From positions 1 to 64,000 of the forward strand of contig NZ_CAKMHQ010000006.1 of NCBI RefSeq assembly GCF_927312905.1: 64,000 nucleotides of DNA. Direction: 5' to 3'. Position numbers and translations under genes: made by a program. Positions 8,750-16,518 of this stretch are shown here, one piece after another. The first letter of the stretch is position 1, and the number at the start of each line of letters is the position of its first letter. The DNA is from Candidatus Nitrotoga sp. 1052. GTDB taxonomy: Bacteria; Pseudomonadota; Gammaproteobacteria; Burkholderiales; Gallionellaceae. Under the pieces are notes generated by a model. It saw nothing but the letters and a program-made list of their open reading frames with translations. It did no database searches and was not told the origin of the DNA.

Positions 8750-9127
8750 TGGATAGGCAAACGTCCATTGCCTTGGATGGTGCGACAGATAGCGCGATGG
8801 TGCACCCCACAATCTCAGTAGAGTCGAGAACAGGCTCTCGCCGGATGACAGCTGCGATGTCAAGACTTGATCCCTTTATTTTTCTCGTGATACAAAATAA
8901 ATCGCCGCGCCCAATCCACATACGTTTCTTCAGTGCGAATACTGTAACTCTGTAATTGCGCACCCTAATTTCGGCACGTAACCAATCGAGTTATTTGAGA
9001 GAGCCCTGAGAATCAGCTTGAGCTTCCATCCACAGAATGTCAGGCTGACCTAAAATTAATATCCAGCCAAACAAGCGGCTAATAAGGTAATGAAAGATAG
9101 TGGGGAGTTAGTGATGCTTGACAATGC
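8750..9127. other. Intergenic region before the cassette-like array
   Basis: No convincing gene. The first ~30 bases repeat the 3' flank of methyltransferase copy 1 (TGATGGA.AGGC and TCCATTGCC motifs), so the tandem duplication extended past the stop codon. A GTTAGTG heptamer at 9107-9113 resembles an integron core site (GTTRRRY) but deviates at the last positions. An ATG at 9114 opens only a 22-codon frame. Confidence 0.5.
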
Positions 9128-9832
9128 TTGCCGATATGGGGAGCATTGTTTGCTTATGAAAATGTTTTCTATATTACTTTAGCGATTATTATGGTCATGT
9201 TGAGCGAAATCATGGATATGTATTTTCATGGCGAAGAGGGAAAAACAATCTTCTCGCATCCATTCAACAGGAGTTTACTTGAGGAAGACGATGCATCGAA
9301 ATTGTTGAAAAAGGTTCACGATGCTGGCGATGATCGCTCTATGGTCTTGGTGTCCGCAATGGTGTGCGAGACGTATATTGATCTCCTTCTTGCGATTCTT
9401 CTTCCAAAGTACAGTCGCCTTCTCGACGGTGCAGGCAACTTTACGTTTTCGACAAAAATTAAACTTCTTGATTCGTTCGAAATTATCCCATCGCATCTAA
9501 CCCGTGCGGCTGATCTAGTTCGCCAAGTTCGGAATGAATTCGCTCATAACCTTGAAGTCTCATCACTATCGGATGTTGATCCAAAGATTTTCAGGAAACT
9601 TCGTGGCTTGTATGACGAACGGAAAATTCGGACTGACATAGGCCCTGATGATCTTTCTAATCTGTTTTCGACAGTTTCATACTTGGCCACTTCGGTGCTC
9701 TATGCTTACCGTGAAAGTTTGCACCGTTTTGCTGCTGCTGTTCGTCAACCAGAGTTTGCGAATGGCCTTGCGGCTCAGCATTTATCAGAACATAAAGTCG
9801 TTATCAAGGCTCTAACCGAACATGATCGCTAA
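9128..9832 (+). CDS. HEPN/MltR-like protein in an integron-type cassette
   Basis: A helical protein of up to 234 residues with the motif VRQVRNEFAHN at about 132-141. This fits the R-N-x3-H pattern of HEPN and MltR/DUF4145-like proteins. The preceding FSTKIKLLDSFEIIP is also typical of that group. The start is uncertain: TTG 9128 gives a hydrophobic first 25 residues, while ATG 9191 or 9197 would remove them; none has a good ribosome site. The stop codon lies inside the first arm of an attC-like site (9827-9889), as in many gene cassettes. Possible roles include an RNase toxin or a regulator; catalysis is not shown. Confidence 0.6.
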   Translation: MPIWGALFAYENVFYITLAIIMVMLSEIMDMYFHGEEGKTIFSHPFNRSLLEEDDASKLLKKVHDAGDDRSMVLVSAMVCETYIDLLLAILLPKYSRLLDGAGNFTFSTKIKLLDSFEIIPSHLTRAADLVRQVRNEFAHNLEVSSLSDVDPKIFRKLRGLYDERKIRTDIGPDDLSNLFSTVSYLATSVLYAYRESLHRFAAAVRQPEFANGLAAQHLSEHKVVIKALTEHDR

Positions 9833-9889
9833 CGAGTCAGGTTAGATTGTGATCGCGAAGCGAGCCACAATCGGAACCGTTTGTTGTAT
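9827..9889 (+). repeat. attC-like recombination site 1
   Basis: Read as an attC: R'' CGCTAAC (9827-9833), 6-base spacer, L'' GGTTAGATTGTG (9840-9851), 14-base loop, L' CACAATCGGAACC (9866-9878), 4-base spacer, R' GTTGTAT (9883-9889). L'' and L' pair with one unpaired base in the L' arm, the asymmetric bulge that orients IntI recombination. Both outer boxes deviate slightly from RYYYAAC and GTTRRRY. The sequence is very close to attC-like site 2 at 11946-12009. Confidence 0.65.
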
Positions 9890-9984
9890 AAGCCCGATGA
9901 GAGCTTGCTCTCTTCACTACCTATTGAACCTGGTAAACTTATTTTTGTCAGCGCATATCAAGCCGCAAGGCTTCTACTCAAGCA

Positions 9985-10689
9985 ATGGGTAAAATTATCC
10001 AATCAGGTAGCACCGCTTCCCACATAACCCGTCTTATTTATATTCACGACCCGATGTGTAGTTGGTGCTATGCATTTAGTCGGAGCTGGGCCGCACTTCA
10101 AGCCGAATTGCCTGGGGATATTGCGATTGTTTATTTAGCAGGTGGACTGGCGCCCGATACGACTGAACCCATGCCGCTAAGTATGCGGCATACAATTCAG
10201 CATATCTGGCAGCGGATTGAGCAGGTAGTGCCCGGCGTATCGTTTAATTATGATTTCTGGTCACATAATACGCCCATCCGCTCAACCTATCCGGCTTGCC
10301 GCGCCGTTCTGGCAGCCAGAAAGCAACATGCGGAACCGGAAATGGTGCAAGCCATTCATAGGGCCTATTATCAAAAAGCATTGAATCCATCCTTGCCGGA
10401 AACGCTGAAAGGATGTGCGCAAGAGATTGGACTGGATGTGGCAGTATTTGGCAGGGATTTGATCAGTCCGGAAATAGATGATGGTCTGCAACATGAGATT
10501 CGCCAATCCCGGCAGCTCGATGCTTATTCCTATCCATCTCTGCGGTTTGAGCACAATAATGCCATCTTTCCCATTCCCATCGACTATCTGAATCACCGGA
10601 CAATGGGGGATGAAATAAACCGCATTATCCGGGAAGCAACGTTGACCAAATCTGCGCCCGGACAGGGTTTATTTAATACTTGGGCGTAA
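9985..10689 (+). CDS. DsbA family protein, FrnE-like
   Basis: A 234-residue thioredoxin-fold oxidoreductase. The N-terminal strand IYIHDPMCSWCYAF holds the CxxC pair Cys25/Cys28, as in FrnE-like DsbA proteins, followed by the helical insertion domain and a C-terminal part with SYPSLRF, the expected position of the cis-proline loop. No signal peptide is visible, so it probably acts in the cytoplasm on thiols or disulfides. It begins about 95 bases after the R' box of attC-like site 1, which suggests it may belong to a second cassette, but its own attC is not recognisable. A weak hairpin, GAGAGC-TTGC-TCTC, lies at about 9899-9913. Confidence 0.8.
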   Translation: MGKIIQSGSTASHITRLIYIHDPMCSWCYAFSRSWAALQAELPGDIAIVYLAGGLAPDTTEPMPLSMRHTIQHIWQRIEQVVPGVSFNYDFWSHNTPIRSTYPACRAVLAARKQHAEPEMVQAIHRAYYQKALNPSLPETLKGCAQEIGLDVAVFGRDLISPEIDDGLQHEIRQSRQLDAYSYPSLRFEHNNAIFPIPIDYLNHRTMGDEINRIIREATLTKSAPGQGLFNTWA

Positions 10690-11208
10690 TAAAACTTCAG
10701 CCCGTACAGGTCATGTTTGAGCGAGTTCCAGGATAGCAAATTGACGATATGTACGAAATAATCGGTCAACTATAGCCTGGTCAAACCATCAATCCGATAA
10801 TCAAAATATTCCCAAGTTCGACGTACGCCGTGTGAATATAGTGCGATGGTTTTTGGCTACATCCCATGCAACTTAAAACGATTGAGCAGATATTGATAAT
10901 TGCACGCAAAATGCGCTGGAAATTCTGATGTCATTACGATTCATCCTCATGGTAAAGTACAAAAAAAATCCTTTTCGGGGTGAGGATGAATTAAGTTATT
11001 TATGCTGGCTGCTGAGGGGCATTTCTCCGCAATAGCGGTTTCGTTCAACCCTTCCATCGAGGGGATGCCCAAAAGGCTGCACCCTTTGTGCCCCCCTCAT
11101 GTCAAACGTTGACGCTGTAGAAAAACTCAAAATTTAGAAAATCGCCTTATGAAAAATCAACAAGTTACGATATCTGTTTTCGTTGAAAACAGGGTTTTTT
11201 TCAGTCTC
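10690..11208. other. Non-coding stretch within the cassette-like region
   Basis: About 520 bases without a gene. It contains an 11-bp perfect inverted repeat (10939-10949 and 10981-10991, ATTCATCCTCA and its complement). It also contains a GC-rich dyad (GAGGGG about 11059-11064, CCCCTC about 11093-11098) flanked by GTTCAAC (11043-11049) and GTTGACG (11108-11114), which could be a decayed attC. A terminator-like hairpin at 11174-11201 closes it. The sequence from about 11115 on is AT-rich and may be an insertion-element end. Confidence 0.45.
11174..11201 (+). terminator. Rho-independent terminator-like hairpin
   Basis: A perfect 8-bp stem, CTGTTTTC (11174-11181) and GAAAACAG (11185-11192), with a 3-base loop, then GG(G) and seven T residues (11195-11201). 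It lies directly before the GTTAGGC core at 11209 and would insulate the next cassette gene from upstream transcription. Confidence 0.5.
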
Positions 11209-11215
11209 GTTAGGC
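11209..11215 (+). other. Canonical integron core site GTTAGGC
   Basis: The heptamer matches GTTRRRY in its commonest form. It precedes the ATG of the next gene by only 7 bases, the typical layout at the 5' edge of a gene cassette. Together with the R' box at 12003-12009 it delimits a cassette of about 795 bases. A seven-base motif alone is weak evidence; the attC at the other end is what supports it. Confidence 0.5.
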
Positions 11216-11222
11216 CTCGCAA

Positions 11223-11924
11223 ATGCATCCTCTTCTGGCCGTAGCCGCATTAGTTTTAGTGGGCGTGACTGTGGCGCTTTGGGTAAGACACATCGTGTTG
11301 CGTCGCGAGGCCTTCATTCGGTACGCGGAGCTTCCCAGGGGCCTGTTCGAGAAACTGAGGGAGCGGCACCCTCATCTGAGCGTCAAGGACTGCCAACTCG
11401 TTGCGCACGGACTTAGACAGTTTTTCATCGCGCATCTTAAGAGCGGTCGAAAGTTCGTGTCCATGCCCTCACAGGTCGTGGATGACCTATGGCACGAGTT
11501 CATTCTCTACACAAAGAACTATGAGAGATTCTGTGGGAAGGCATTCGGCTGTTTTCTACATCACACGCCTGCGGTAGTGCTAAGTAACAACCGATTGAAG
11601 AACCAAGGATTGCGCCGATGCTGGTGGTTTGCCTGTCGAGAGGAGAACATTAATCCTCGCGCGCCTACCAGGCTTCCGCTTCTATTCGCGTTGGATGCAA
11701 AGCTCGGCATTGCAGGTGGCTTCTCGTACGTGCCAGATTGCACCGGGGTACGGCGCGAAAGAGTGACAAGCGATGGTTCCTCCCCATACTGCGGAGGAGA
11801 CTTCTCAAGTAGTTCCTACGACGGCGGAACGGACGGCTTTGCCGATGGCGGGCACGACGGAAGCGCGGCAGACGGAGGTGGAAGTGACGGCTGCGGAGGA
11901 GGTGGGTGCGGCGGTGGAGATTAG
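11223..11924 (+). CDS. Glycine-rich GRDP-like protein in a cassette
   Basis: A 233-residue protein. An N-terminal membrane anchor (about residues 3-24) is followed by a helical domain with MPSQVVDDLWHEFILYTKNYERFC and GCFLHHTP, the conserved core of the glycine-rich domain-containing (GRDP-like, PF07173) family. The last ~45 residues are almost only Gly, Ser and Asp with a few Cys (ending GCGGGGCGGGD), a low-complexity tail. Function is unknown; the WHEFI..T..Y and HH motifs could form a metal or ligand site. It starts 7 bases after GTTAGGC, and an attC-like site begins 21 bases after its stop, so it forms a complete cassette. Confidence 0.65.
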   Translation: MHPLLAVAALVLVGVTVALWVRHIVLRREAFIRYAELPRGLFEKLRERHPHLSVKDCQLVAHGLRQFFIAHLKSGRKFVSMPSQVVDDLWHEFILYTKNYERFCGKAFGCFLHHTPAVVLSNNRLKNQGLRRCWWFACREENINPRAPTRLPLLFALDAKLGIAGGFSYVPDCTGVRRERVTSDGSSPYCGGDFSSSSYDGGTDGFADGGHDGSAADGGGSDGCGGGGCGGGD

Positions 11925-11945
11925 GCGTCACCGCCCGAACGCAAG

Positions 11946-12009
11946 GCCTAACGAATAAGGTTAGATCATACGAGCGAAGCGAAGCCACAATCTGAACCGT
12001 TTGTTGGAT
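11946..12009 (+). repeat. attC-like recombination site 2
   Basis: R'' GCCTAAC (11946-11952, fits RYYYAAC), 6-base spacer, L'' GGTTAGAT (11959-11966), 23-base loop, L' ATCTGAACC (11990-11998), 4-base spacer, R' GTTGGAT (12003-12009, fits GTTRRRY). The arms pair with a single extra base in L', the hallmark bulge. Site 1 at 9827-9889 shares the spacers, arms and the CGAAGCGA(A)GCCACAAT loop segment, so the two are members of one family of sites. No integrase gene is in the window. Confidence 0.72.
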
Positions 12010-12297
12010 GAGCCCGGCCCCTGATTGCAAGTCGGGCCTAATAGAAAATATATCTTTTTGAATTACCCTCGATTGAAGTCCTGCCAGGAGGAAGAGTGCT
12101 TGAAAGCCCGTTTAGCGTTCAATCTTCTGGCCAGATGGATTGCGTTGATATGGCAGAGGTTATCTTGACGTACATGAATGGTCAATATATGAAGATGAGC
12201 TAACATCGTGATATAGTTTGCATCCAAAAAAACCATACCGATTACATGGTGTTGCATCACCTCAATAAATAAATATACAAATCAAGGGGAAAATATA

Positions 12298-13272
12298 GTG
12301 GCAGTTAAAACTCGACTTCATCGTAGCGAATTGGCCGTTCCGGGCAGTAATCTACGTATGCTTGAAAAAGCGCCAACAGCAGGTGCTGATGTGGTCTTTC
12401 TGGATTTGGAAGACGCGGTTGCTCCTGATGATAAAGAACAGGCGCGCAAAAACGTCATAGCGGCATTAAATGATATGGACTGGTCTGCATGTTCTGTTTC
12501 TGTGCGAATCAACGGGCTCGATACGCATTGGTGCTACCGCGATATCGTAGATGTAATGGAAGCTGCCGGAGATAAGCTCGATACCATTCTGATCCCCAAA
12601 GTTAATAGGCCGGACGATGTCTATTTTGTCGCAACTTTGATGGAACAAATCGAGGCGGCGAAGAAGTTCAAGCCGGTCAATATCCATGTGCTTATTGAGA
12701 CAGCACTCGGCATGGCGAATATCGAACAAATCGCTCAAGCATGTCCGTCCCGTATGGAGGCGATGGTATTTGGTGTGGCCGATTACGCAGCGTCTACACA
12801 GGCACGCACGACCAATATGGGCGGCGCTAATCCTAATTACGCCATGCTTACCGACCCCGATGAAGCTGGAAAGCGGACGCGTCATTGGGGCGATCAATGG
12901 CATTACGCGCTATCAAGATTGGTAGTTGCTTGTCGCGCTTATGGTCTGAGACCGATTGACGGACCATTTGGCGACTTTAACGATCCGGAAGGTTTTATGG
13001 CGGTTGCGAGCGGTGTGGCCGCACTGGGAGTTGAAGGAAAATGGGCCATCCATCCGTCACAAATTGCGTTAGCCAACGAAGTTTTCACACCCAGCGAGGC
13101 AGAAGTTAGCCGTGCCAGAAGTATTCTGGAAAACATGGAACAAGCCGCGCGCGAAGGCAAGGGGGCGGTTTCGCTTAATGGTCGCCTTATCGATGCGGCA
13201 TCCATCAGACAGGCGCAGGTTTTGGTTGCCAAGGCAGATCAGATACAGGCGGCCAAGCCTGGACTTAAGTGA
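12298..13272 (+). CDS. mcl: Malyl-CoA lyase (HpcH/HpaI/CitE superfamily)
   Basis: A 324-residue lyase that splits L-malyl-CoA into acetyl-CoA and glyoxylate (or the methylmalyl analogue). It starts at GTG 12298 behind AAGGGGA. CitE-family motifs are present: ELAVPGSN near the N-terminus, VFLDLEDAVAP at 33-43 with the metal and CoA region, Arg70 in SVRINGLDT, Glu134 in LIETALG, and Asp162 in FGVADYAAS; the C-terminal KWAIHPSQI helix follows. The two malate thiokinase genes directly downstream make malyl-CoA from malate, which strongly supports malyl-CoA lyase over citrate lyase. Together they convert malate to glyoxylate and acetyl-CoA, as in the serine cycle. Confidence 0.88.
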   Translation: MAVKTRLHRSELAVPGSNLRMLEKAPTAGADVVFLDLEDAVAPDDKEQARKNVIAALNDMDWSACSVSVRINGLDTHWCYRDIVDVMEAAGDKLDTILIPKVNRPDDVYFVATLMEQIEAAKKFKPVNIHVLIETALGMANIEQIAQACPSRMEAMVFGVADYAASTQARTTNMGGANPNYAMLTDPDEAGKRTRHWGDQWHYALSRLVVACRAYGLRPIDGPFGDFNDPEGFMAVASGVAALGVEGKWAIHPSQIALANEVFTPSEAEVSRARSILENMEQAAREGKGAVSLNGRLIDAASIRQAQVLVAKADQIQAAKPGLK

Positions 13273-13282
13273 GTAATATGCT

Positions 13283-14485
13283 ATGAATATTCATGAATAT
13301 CAAACTAAAGATTTGCTCAAACACTATGGCGTTCCCGTACCACCGGGGCGCGTTGTTCACAACGACGCACAAGCGGCCACTGTTGCGGAAGAAATAGGCG
13401 GATCGCGTTGGGTTGTCAAGGCCCAGATTCACTCCGGGGGCCGTGGCAAAGCGGGTGGTGTCCGGATAGGCAATAGCATTGATGAAGTAAGAGTAATCGC
13501 CGATGAAATAATTGGCAGCCTTCTGGTTACACATCAAACTGGGGCTGAAGGCAGGCTTGTCCGTCGTGTACTTGTTGAACAAGCGAGCACTATTGTGCGC
13601 GAGTATTACGTTGGACTGATTATTGATCGTGCTACGCGGCGAATCACGTTGGTTGCCTCCGCTGAAGGGGGTGTGGAAATAGAGGTGGTTGCAAAGCAAA
13701 CACCGGAAAGAATCATCCGGGAAATCATTGATCCAGCAGTGGGCCTGCTCGATTTTCAATGCCGTAAGGTTGCCTATAAGGTCGGCCTGAAAGGAGCATT
13801 ACTGCCGCAAGCAGTAAAGGTCATGAAGGGCCTTTATCGCTGTATGCGGGACAATGATGCCATCATGGCTGAAATCAATCCGCTGGCTATTGTGGACAAT
13901 GGCCAGCTGTTGGCACTGGATGCAAAAATGTCTTTTGATGACAATGCACTGTACCGCAGACCGACAATTTCCGAACTTCGGGATTTTGACGAAGAGGATC
14001 CAAAGGAGGTTGAAGCTACCGGACATGGCTTGAATTACATTGCACTGGACGGTGATGTTGGTTGCATCGTCAATGGTGCAGGCCTGGCAATGGCAACCAT
14101 GGATGCGATTACTCTGCATGGCGGAAGGCCGGCTAATTTCCTGGATGTAGGGGGCGGCGCCACACCGGAAAAAGTTGCCAATGCTTTTCACATCGTGTTG
14201 CAGGACCCCGCCGTTAAAATTATCCTCATTAATATTTTTGCCGGGATCAATCGCTGTGACTGGATCGCCACCGGAATTATTCAAGCCATGCGTGACCAGA
14301 ATATACAAATACCGATCATCGTGCGGCTGGCGGGTACAAATGTTGAAGAAGGACGGGCTATTCTCAGCGCTTCCAAATTCCCGTTTATTATCGCCAGCAA
14401 TCTCAATGATGCTGCCGCAAAAGCGGTAACTGAAGTAAACAATATTGTAAATAAAGTGGTACCGCTAAAAAAGGAACACTCATGA
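13283..14485 (+). CDS. mtkA: Malate--CoA ligase (malate thiokinase) beta subunit
   Basis: A 400-residue SucC-like ATP-grasp subunit. It opens with MNIHEYQTKDLLKHYGVPVP and carries KAQIHSGGRGKAGGV in the ATP-grasp fold; MAEINPLAIV is the Mg-binding segment, and LDVGGGATPEKVANAF starts the C-terminal ligase domain. It activates malate to malyl-CoA with ATP together with the alpha subunit. It lies 10 bases after mcl and overlaps the alpha-subunit gene by 4 bases (ATGA). Succinyl-CoA synthetase is the paralogous alternative; adjacency to malyl-CoA lyase decides for malate. Confidence 0.87.
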   Translation: MNIHEYQTKDLLKHYGVPVPPGRVVHNDAQAATVAEEIGGSRWVVKAQIHSGGRGKAGGVRIGNSIDEVRVIADEIIGSLLVTHQTGAEGRLVRRVLVEQASTIVREYYVGLIIDRATRRITLVASAEGGVEIEVVAKQTPERIIREIIDPAVGLLDFQCRKVAYKVGLKGALLPQAVKVMKGLYRCMRDNDAIMAEINPLAIVDNGQLLALDAKMSFDDNALYRRPTISELRDFDEEDPKEVEATGHGLNYIALDGDVGCIVNGAGLAMATMDAITLHGGRPANFLDVGGGATPEKVANAFHIVLQDPAVKIILINIFAGINRCDWIATGIIQAMRDQNIQIPIIVRLAGTNVEEGRAILSASKFPFIIASNLNDAAAKAVTEVNNIVNKVVPLKKEHS

Positions 14486-15354
14486 GTGTGTTATTAAATA
14501 AAGATTCGTGTGTGATCTTTCAGGGGTTTACCGGGCAACACGCCACCTTTCACGCCGAAGAAGCGATGAAAATTGGTACTAGAGTGACCGGTGGCGTGAC
14601 TCCAGGCAAGGGCGGAACGCAACACTTGGGTTTGCCTGTATTTGATACCGTTGAGGAAGCAGTGCGGGAAACAGGCGCAGACGTTTCCGGTATTTTCGCT
14701 CCGCCTCCCTTTGCCGCCGATGCGATCATGGAAGCGATCGATGCGGGGATCAAAACGATTGTGGTCATCGCGGATGGCATACCTGTTCAGGATATGGTGC
14801 GTGTGGAGCGCTACCGGTTGGGAACCGACTCAATTATCATCGGCCCGAATACACCCGGCATTATTACGCCAGGCGTGGGCAAGGTTGGCATCATGCCTTC
14901 ACATATCTATACCCCGGGAAGAATCGGAATTGTTTCACGCTCCGGCACACTAAACTATGAAGCTGTTGCCCAGATGAGCGAGCTCGGCCTCGGCCAATCA
15001 TCATCTATCGGTATCGGAGGTGACCCAGTAAATGGAACTGACTTCGCGACTGTATTAAAGGCATTTGAAGATGATCCAGATACCGATGCGGTACTCATGA
15101 TCGGCGAGATCGGAGGTCCGCAGGAAGTCGATGCGGCCCGCTGGGCAAAGAAAAACATGCGCAAACCGCTAATCTGCTATGTCGCAGGCTTATCGGCCCC
15201 TCCTGGGCGCCGCATGGGGCATGCCGGCGCGATTATCAGCAGTGAGTCCGATACCGCAACCGCTAAAATTGACACGATAGAAGCGCTGGGTATGTTCGTT
15301 GTACGTAATCCAGCCGACATAGGGGCTACGGTATTACGGGCTATAAAATCGTAA
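14482..15354 (+). CDS. mtkB: Malate--CoA ligase (malate thiokinase) alpha subunit
   Basis: A 290-residue SucD-like subunit. The N-terminal CoA-binding Rossmann part contains [16 protein letters not shown] and [22 protein letters not shown] and [11 protein letters not shown] follow, and the phosphohistidine site is at [11 protein letters not shown]. Its start overlaps the mtkA stop (ATGA), so translation is coupled. The mcl-mtkA-mtkB operon is known from serine-cycle methylotrophs and some nitrifiers; no other serine-cycle gene (sga, hpr, ppc) is in the window, so its job here may be glyoxylate supply rather than C1 assimilation. Confidence 0.87.
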   Translation: MSVLLNKDSCVIFQGFTGQHATFHAEEAMKIGTRVTGGVTPGKGGTQHLGLPVFDTVEEAVRETGADVSGIFAPPPFAADAIMEAIDAGIKTIVVIADGIPVQDMVRVERYRLGTDSIIIGPNTPGIITPGVGKVGIMPSHIYTPGRIGIVSRSGTLNYEAVAQMSELGLGQSSSIGIGGDPVNGTDFATVLKAFEDDPDTDAVLMIGEIGGPQEVDAARWAKKNMRKPLICYVAGLSAPPGRRMGHAGAIISSESDTATAKIDTIEALGMFVVRNPADIGATVLRAIKS

Positions 15355-15370
15355 TCAAAGCACTTCAAAA

Positions 15371-15440
15371 ATTGTCGTTATTCCCGCCTTTCGATGAGCT
15401 GAAGTCAGGCTTAGGTTTGGACAGGCGGGAATCCAGTGGA
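15371..15440. repeat. Dispersed inverted-repeat element (ATTCCCGCCT family)
   Basis: Perfect 10-base arms ATTCCCGCCT (15380-15389) and AGGCGGGAAT (15423-15432) enclose a 33-base loop and are followed by CCAGTGGA. Shorter relatives of the same CATTCCCGC..GCGGGAATCCAG motif lie at 19163-19189 and 30675-30704. These are typical of a dispersed intergenic repeat family. It lies in the 267-base gap between mtkB and glyQ and might form a terminator-like structure after mtkB. Confidence 0.5.
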
Positions 15441-15621
15441 TCGAAGCCGACTCATTTTTGAATGGCTGGATTTCGACACGGGCATCACTTAGCCAGTCGT
15501 TATTGATCTTCCTTAAACAAACAATGTTTTCCACATTGTTCGCTCGTTCCCGCCTTGTTCCACTATCGAATTGAAATTGGAATAAAATAGCGCCTTTCAC
15601 AAATCACGCCGGTTTTGTCAC

Positions 15622-16518
15622 ATGCTCACATTTCAGCAAATCATCCTGACGCTACAGCAATTCTGGGACAAACAGGGTTGCGCTCTGTTGCAACCCTACG
15701 ATATCGAAATGGGCGCAGGCACTTTTCACACCGCCACCTTTTTACGTGCGATCGGACCGGAGCCTTGGCGCGCCGCTTATGTGCAGCCTTCACGTCGCCC
15801 CAAAGACGGGCGCTACGGCGAAAACCCGAACCGCTTACAGCATTACTACCAGTATCAGGTCGTGCTCAAGCCTTCGCCCGACAACATCCAGGAACTCTAT
15901 CTCGATAGTCTGCGCGCGCTGGGCATTAATACCGGCGAGCACGATATCCGCTTTGTGGAAGACGATTGGGAATCGCCCACGCTGGGCGCATGGGGTTTGG
16001 GCTGGGAAGTGTGGCTGGATGGCATGGAGGTGACGCAGTTCACCTATTTTCAGGAAGTTGGCTCGCTGCCCTGCCGCCCGGTACTGGGCGAAATCACTTA
16101 TGGACTGGAGCGTCTGGCGATGTATTTGCAGGACGTGGAGAACGTATATGACCTGGTTTGGGCCAAAAACGGCGACAGCGTAGTGACGTACGGCGACATA
16201 TACCACCAGAACGAGGTGGAACAATCCAAATACAACTTCGAGCACTCCAACGTCGAGATGCTGTTCCGGCACTTTAATGAATATGAAGCCGAAGCCAAGC
16301 GCTTGATCGCCGCCGAGCTGGTATTGCCCGGATTCGAGATGGTGATGAAGTGCTCGCATAGTTTCAATATGCTGGATGCGCGCGGTGCTATTTCGGTGAC
16401 CGAACGCGCTGCTTACATAGGTCGCGTGCGAACCTTGTCCAGACTGGTGGCGCAGGCTTATTACGACTCGCGCGAGGCACTTGGCTTCCCGATGTGCAAG
16501 GCCGGGGGGACAAAATAA
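15622..16518 (+). CDS. glyQ: Glycine--tRNA ligase alpha subunit
   Basis: A 298-residue catalytic subunit of the bacterial alpha2beta2 glycyl-tRNA synthetase. It begins [20 protein letters not shown] and contains the class II motifs, for example [37 protein letters not shown], and the conserved FTYFQEVG and [14 protein letters not shown]. Length and start match the family. The stop overlaps the glyS start (TAATG). It charges tRNA-Gly in the cytoplasm with GlyS. Confidence 0.97.
   Translation: MLTFQQIILTLQQFWDKQGCALLQPYDIEMGAGTFHTATFLRAIGPEPWRAAYVQPSRRPKDGRYGENPNRLQHYYQYQVVLKPSPDNIQELYLDSLRALGINTGEHDIRFVEDDWESPTLGAWGLGWEVWLDGMEVTQFTYFQEVGSLPCRPVLGEITYGLERLAMYLQDVENVYDLVWAKNGDSVVTYGDIYHQNEVEQSKYNFEHSNVEMLFRHFNEYEAEAKRLIAAELVLPGFEMVMKCSHSFNMLDARGAISVTERAAYIGRVRTLSRLVAQAYYDSREALGFPMCKAGGTK

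Noticed and set aside
8746-8963. Short frames on both strands after the second methyltransferase
   Set aside because: They overlap each other, have no ribosome sites, and the first bases are only the duplicated 3' flank.
9827-12009. CRISPR array
   Set aside because: Only two repeat units about 2 kb apart, each with an attC fold, and no spacers or cas genes.
11665-12030. 121-codon Arg-rich minus-strand frame
   Set aside because: It is the shadow of the glycine-rich tail of the cassette gene and covers the attC-like site.
12063-12260. 65-codon minus-strand frame before malyl-CoA lyase
   Set aside because: No ribosome site and no similarity; the region is more likely the mcl leader.
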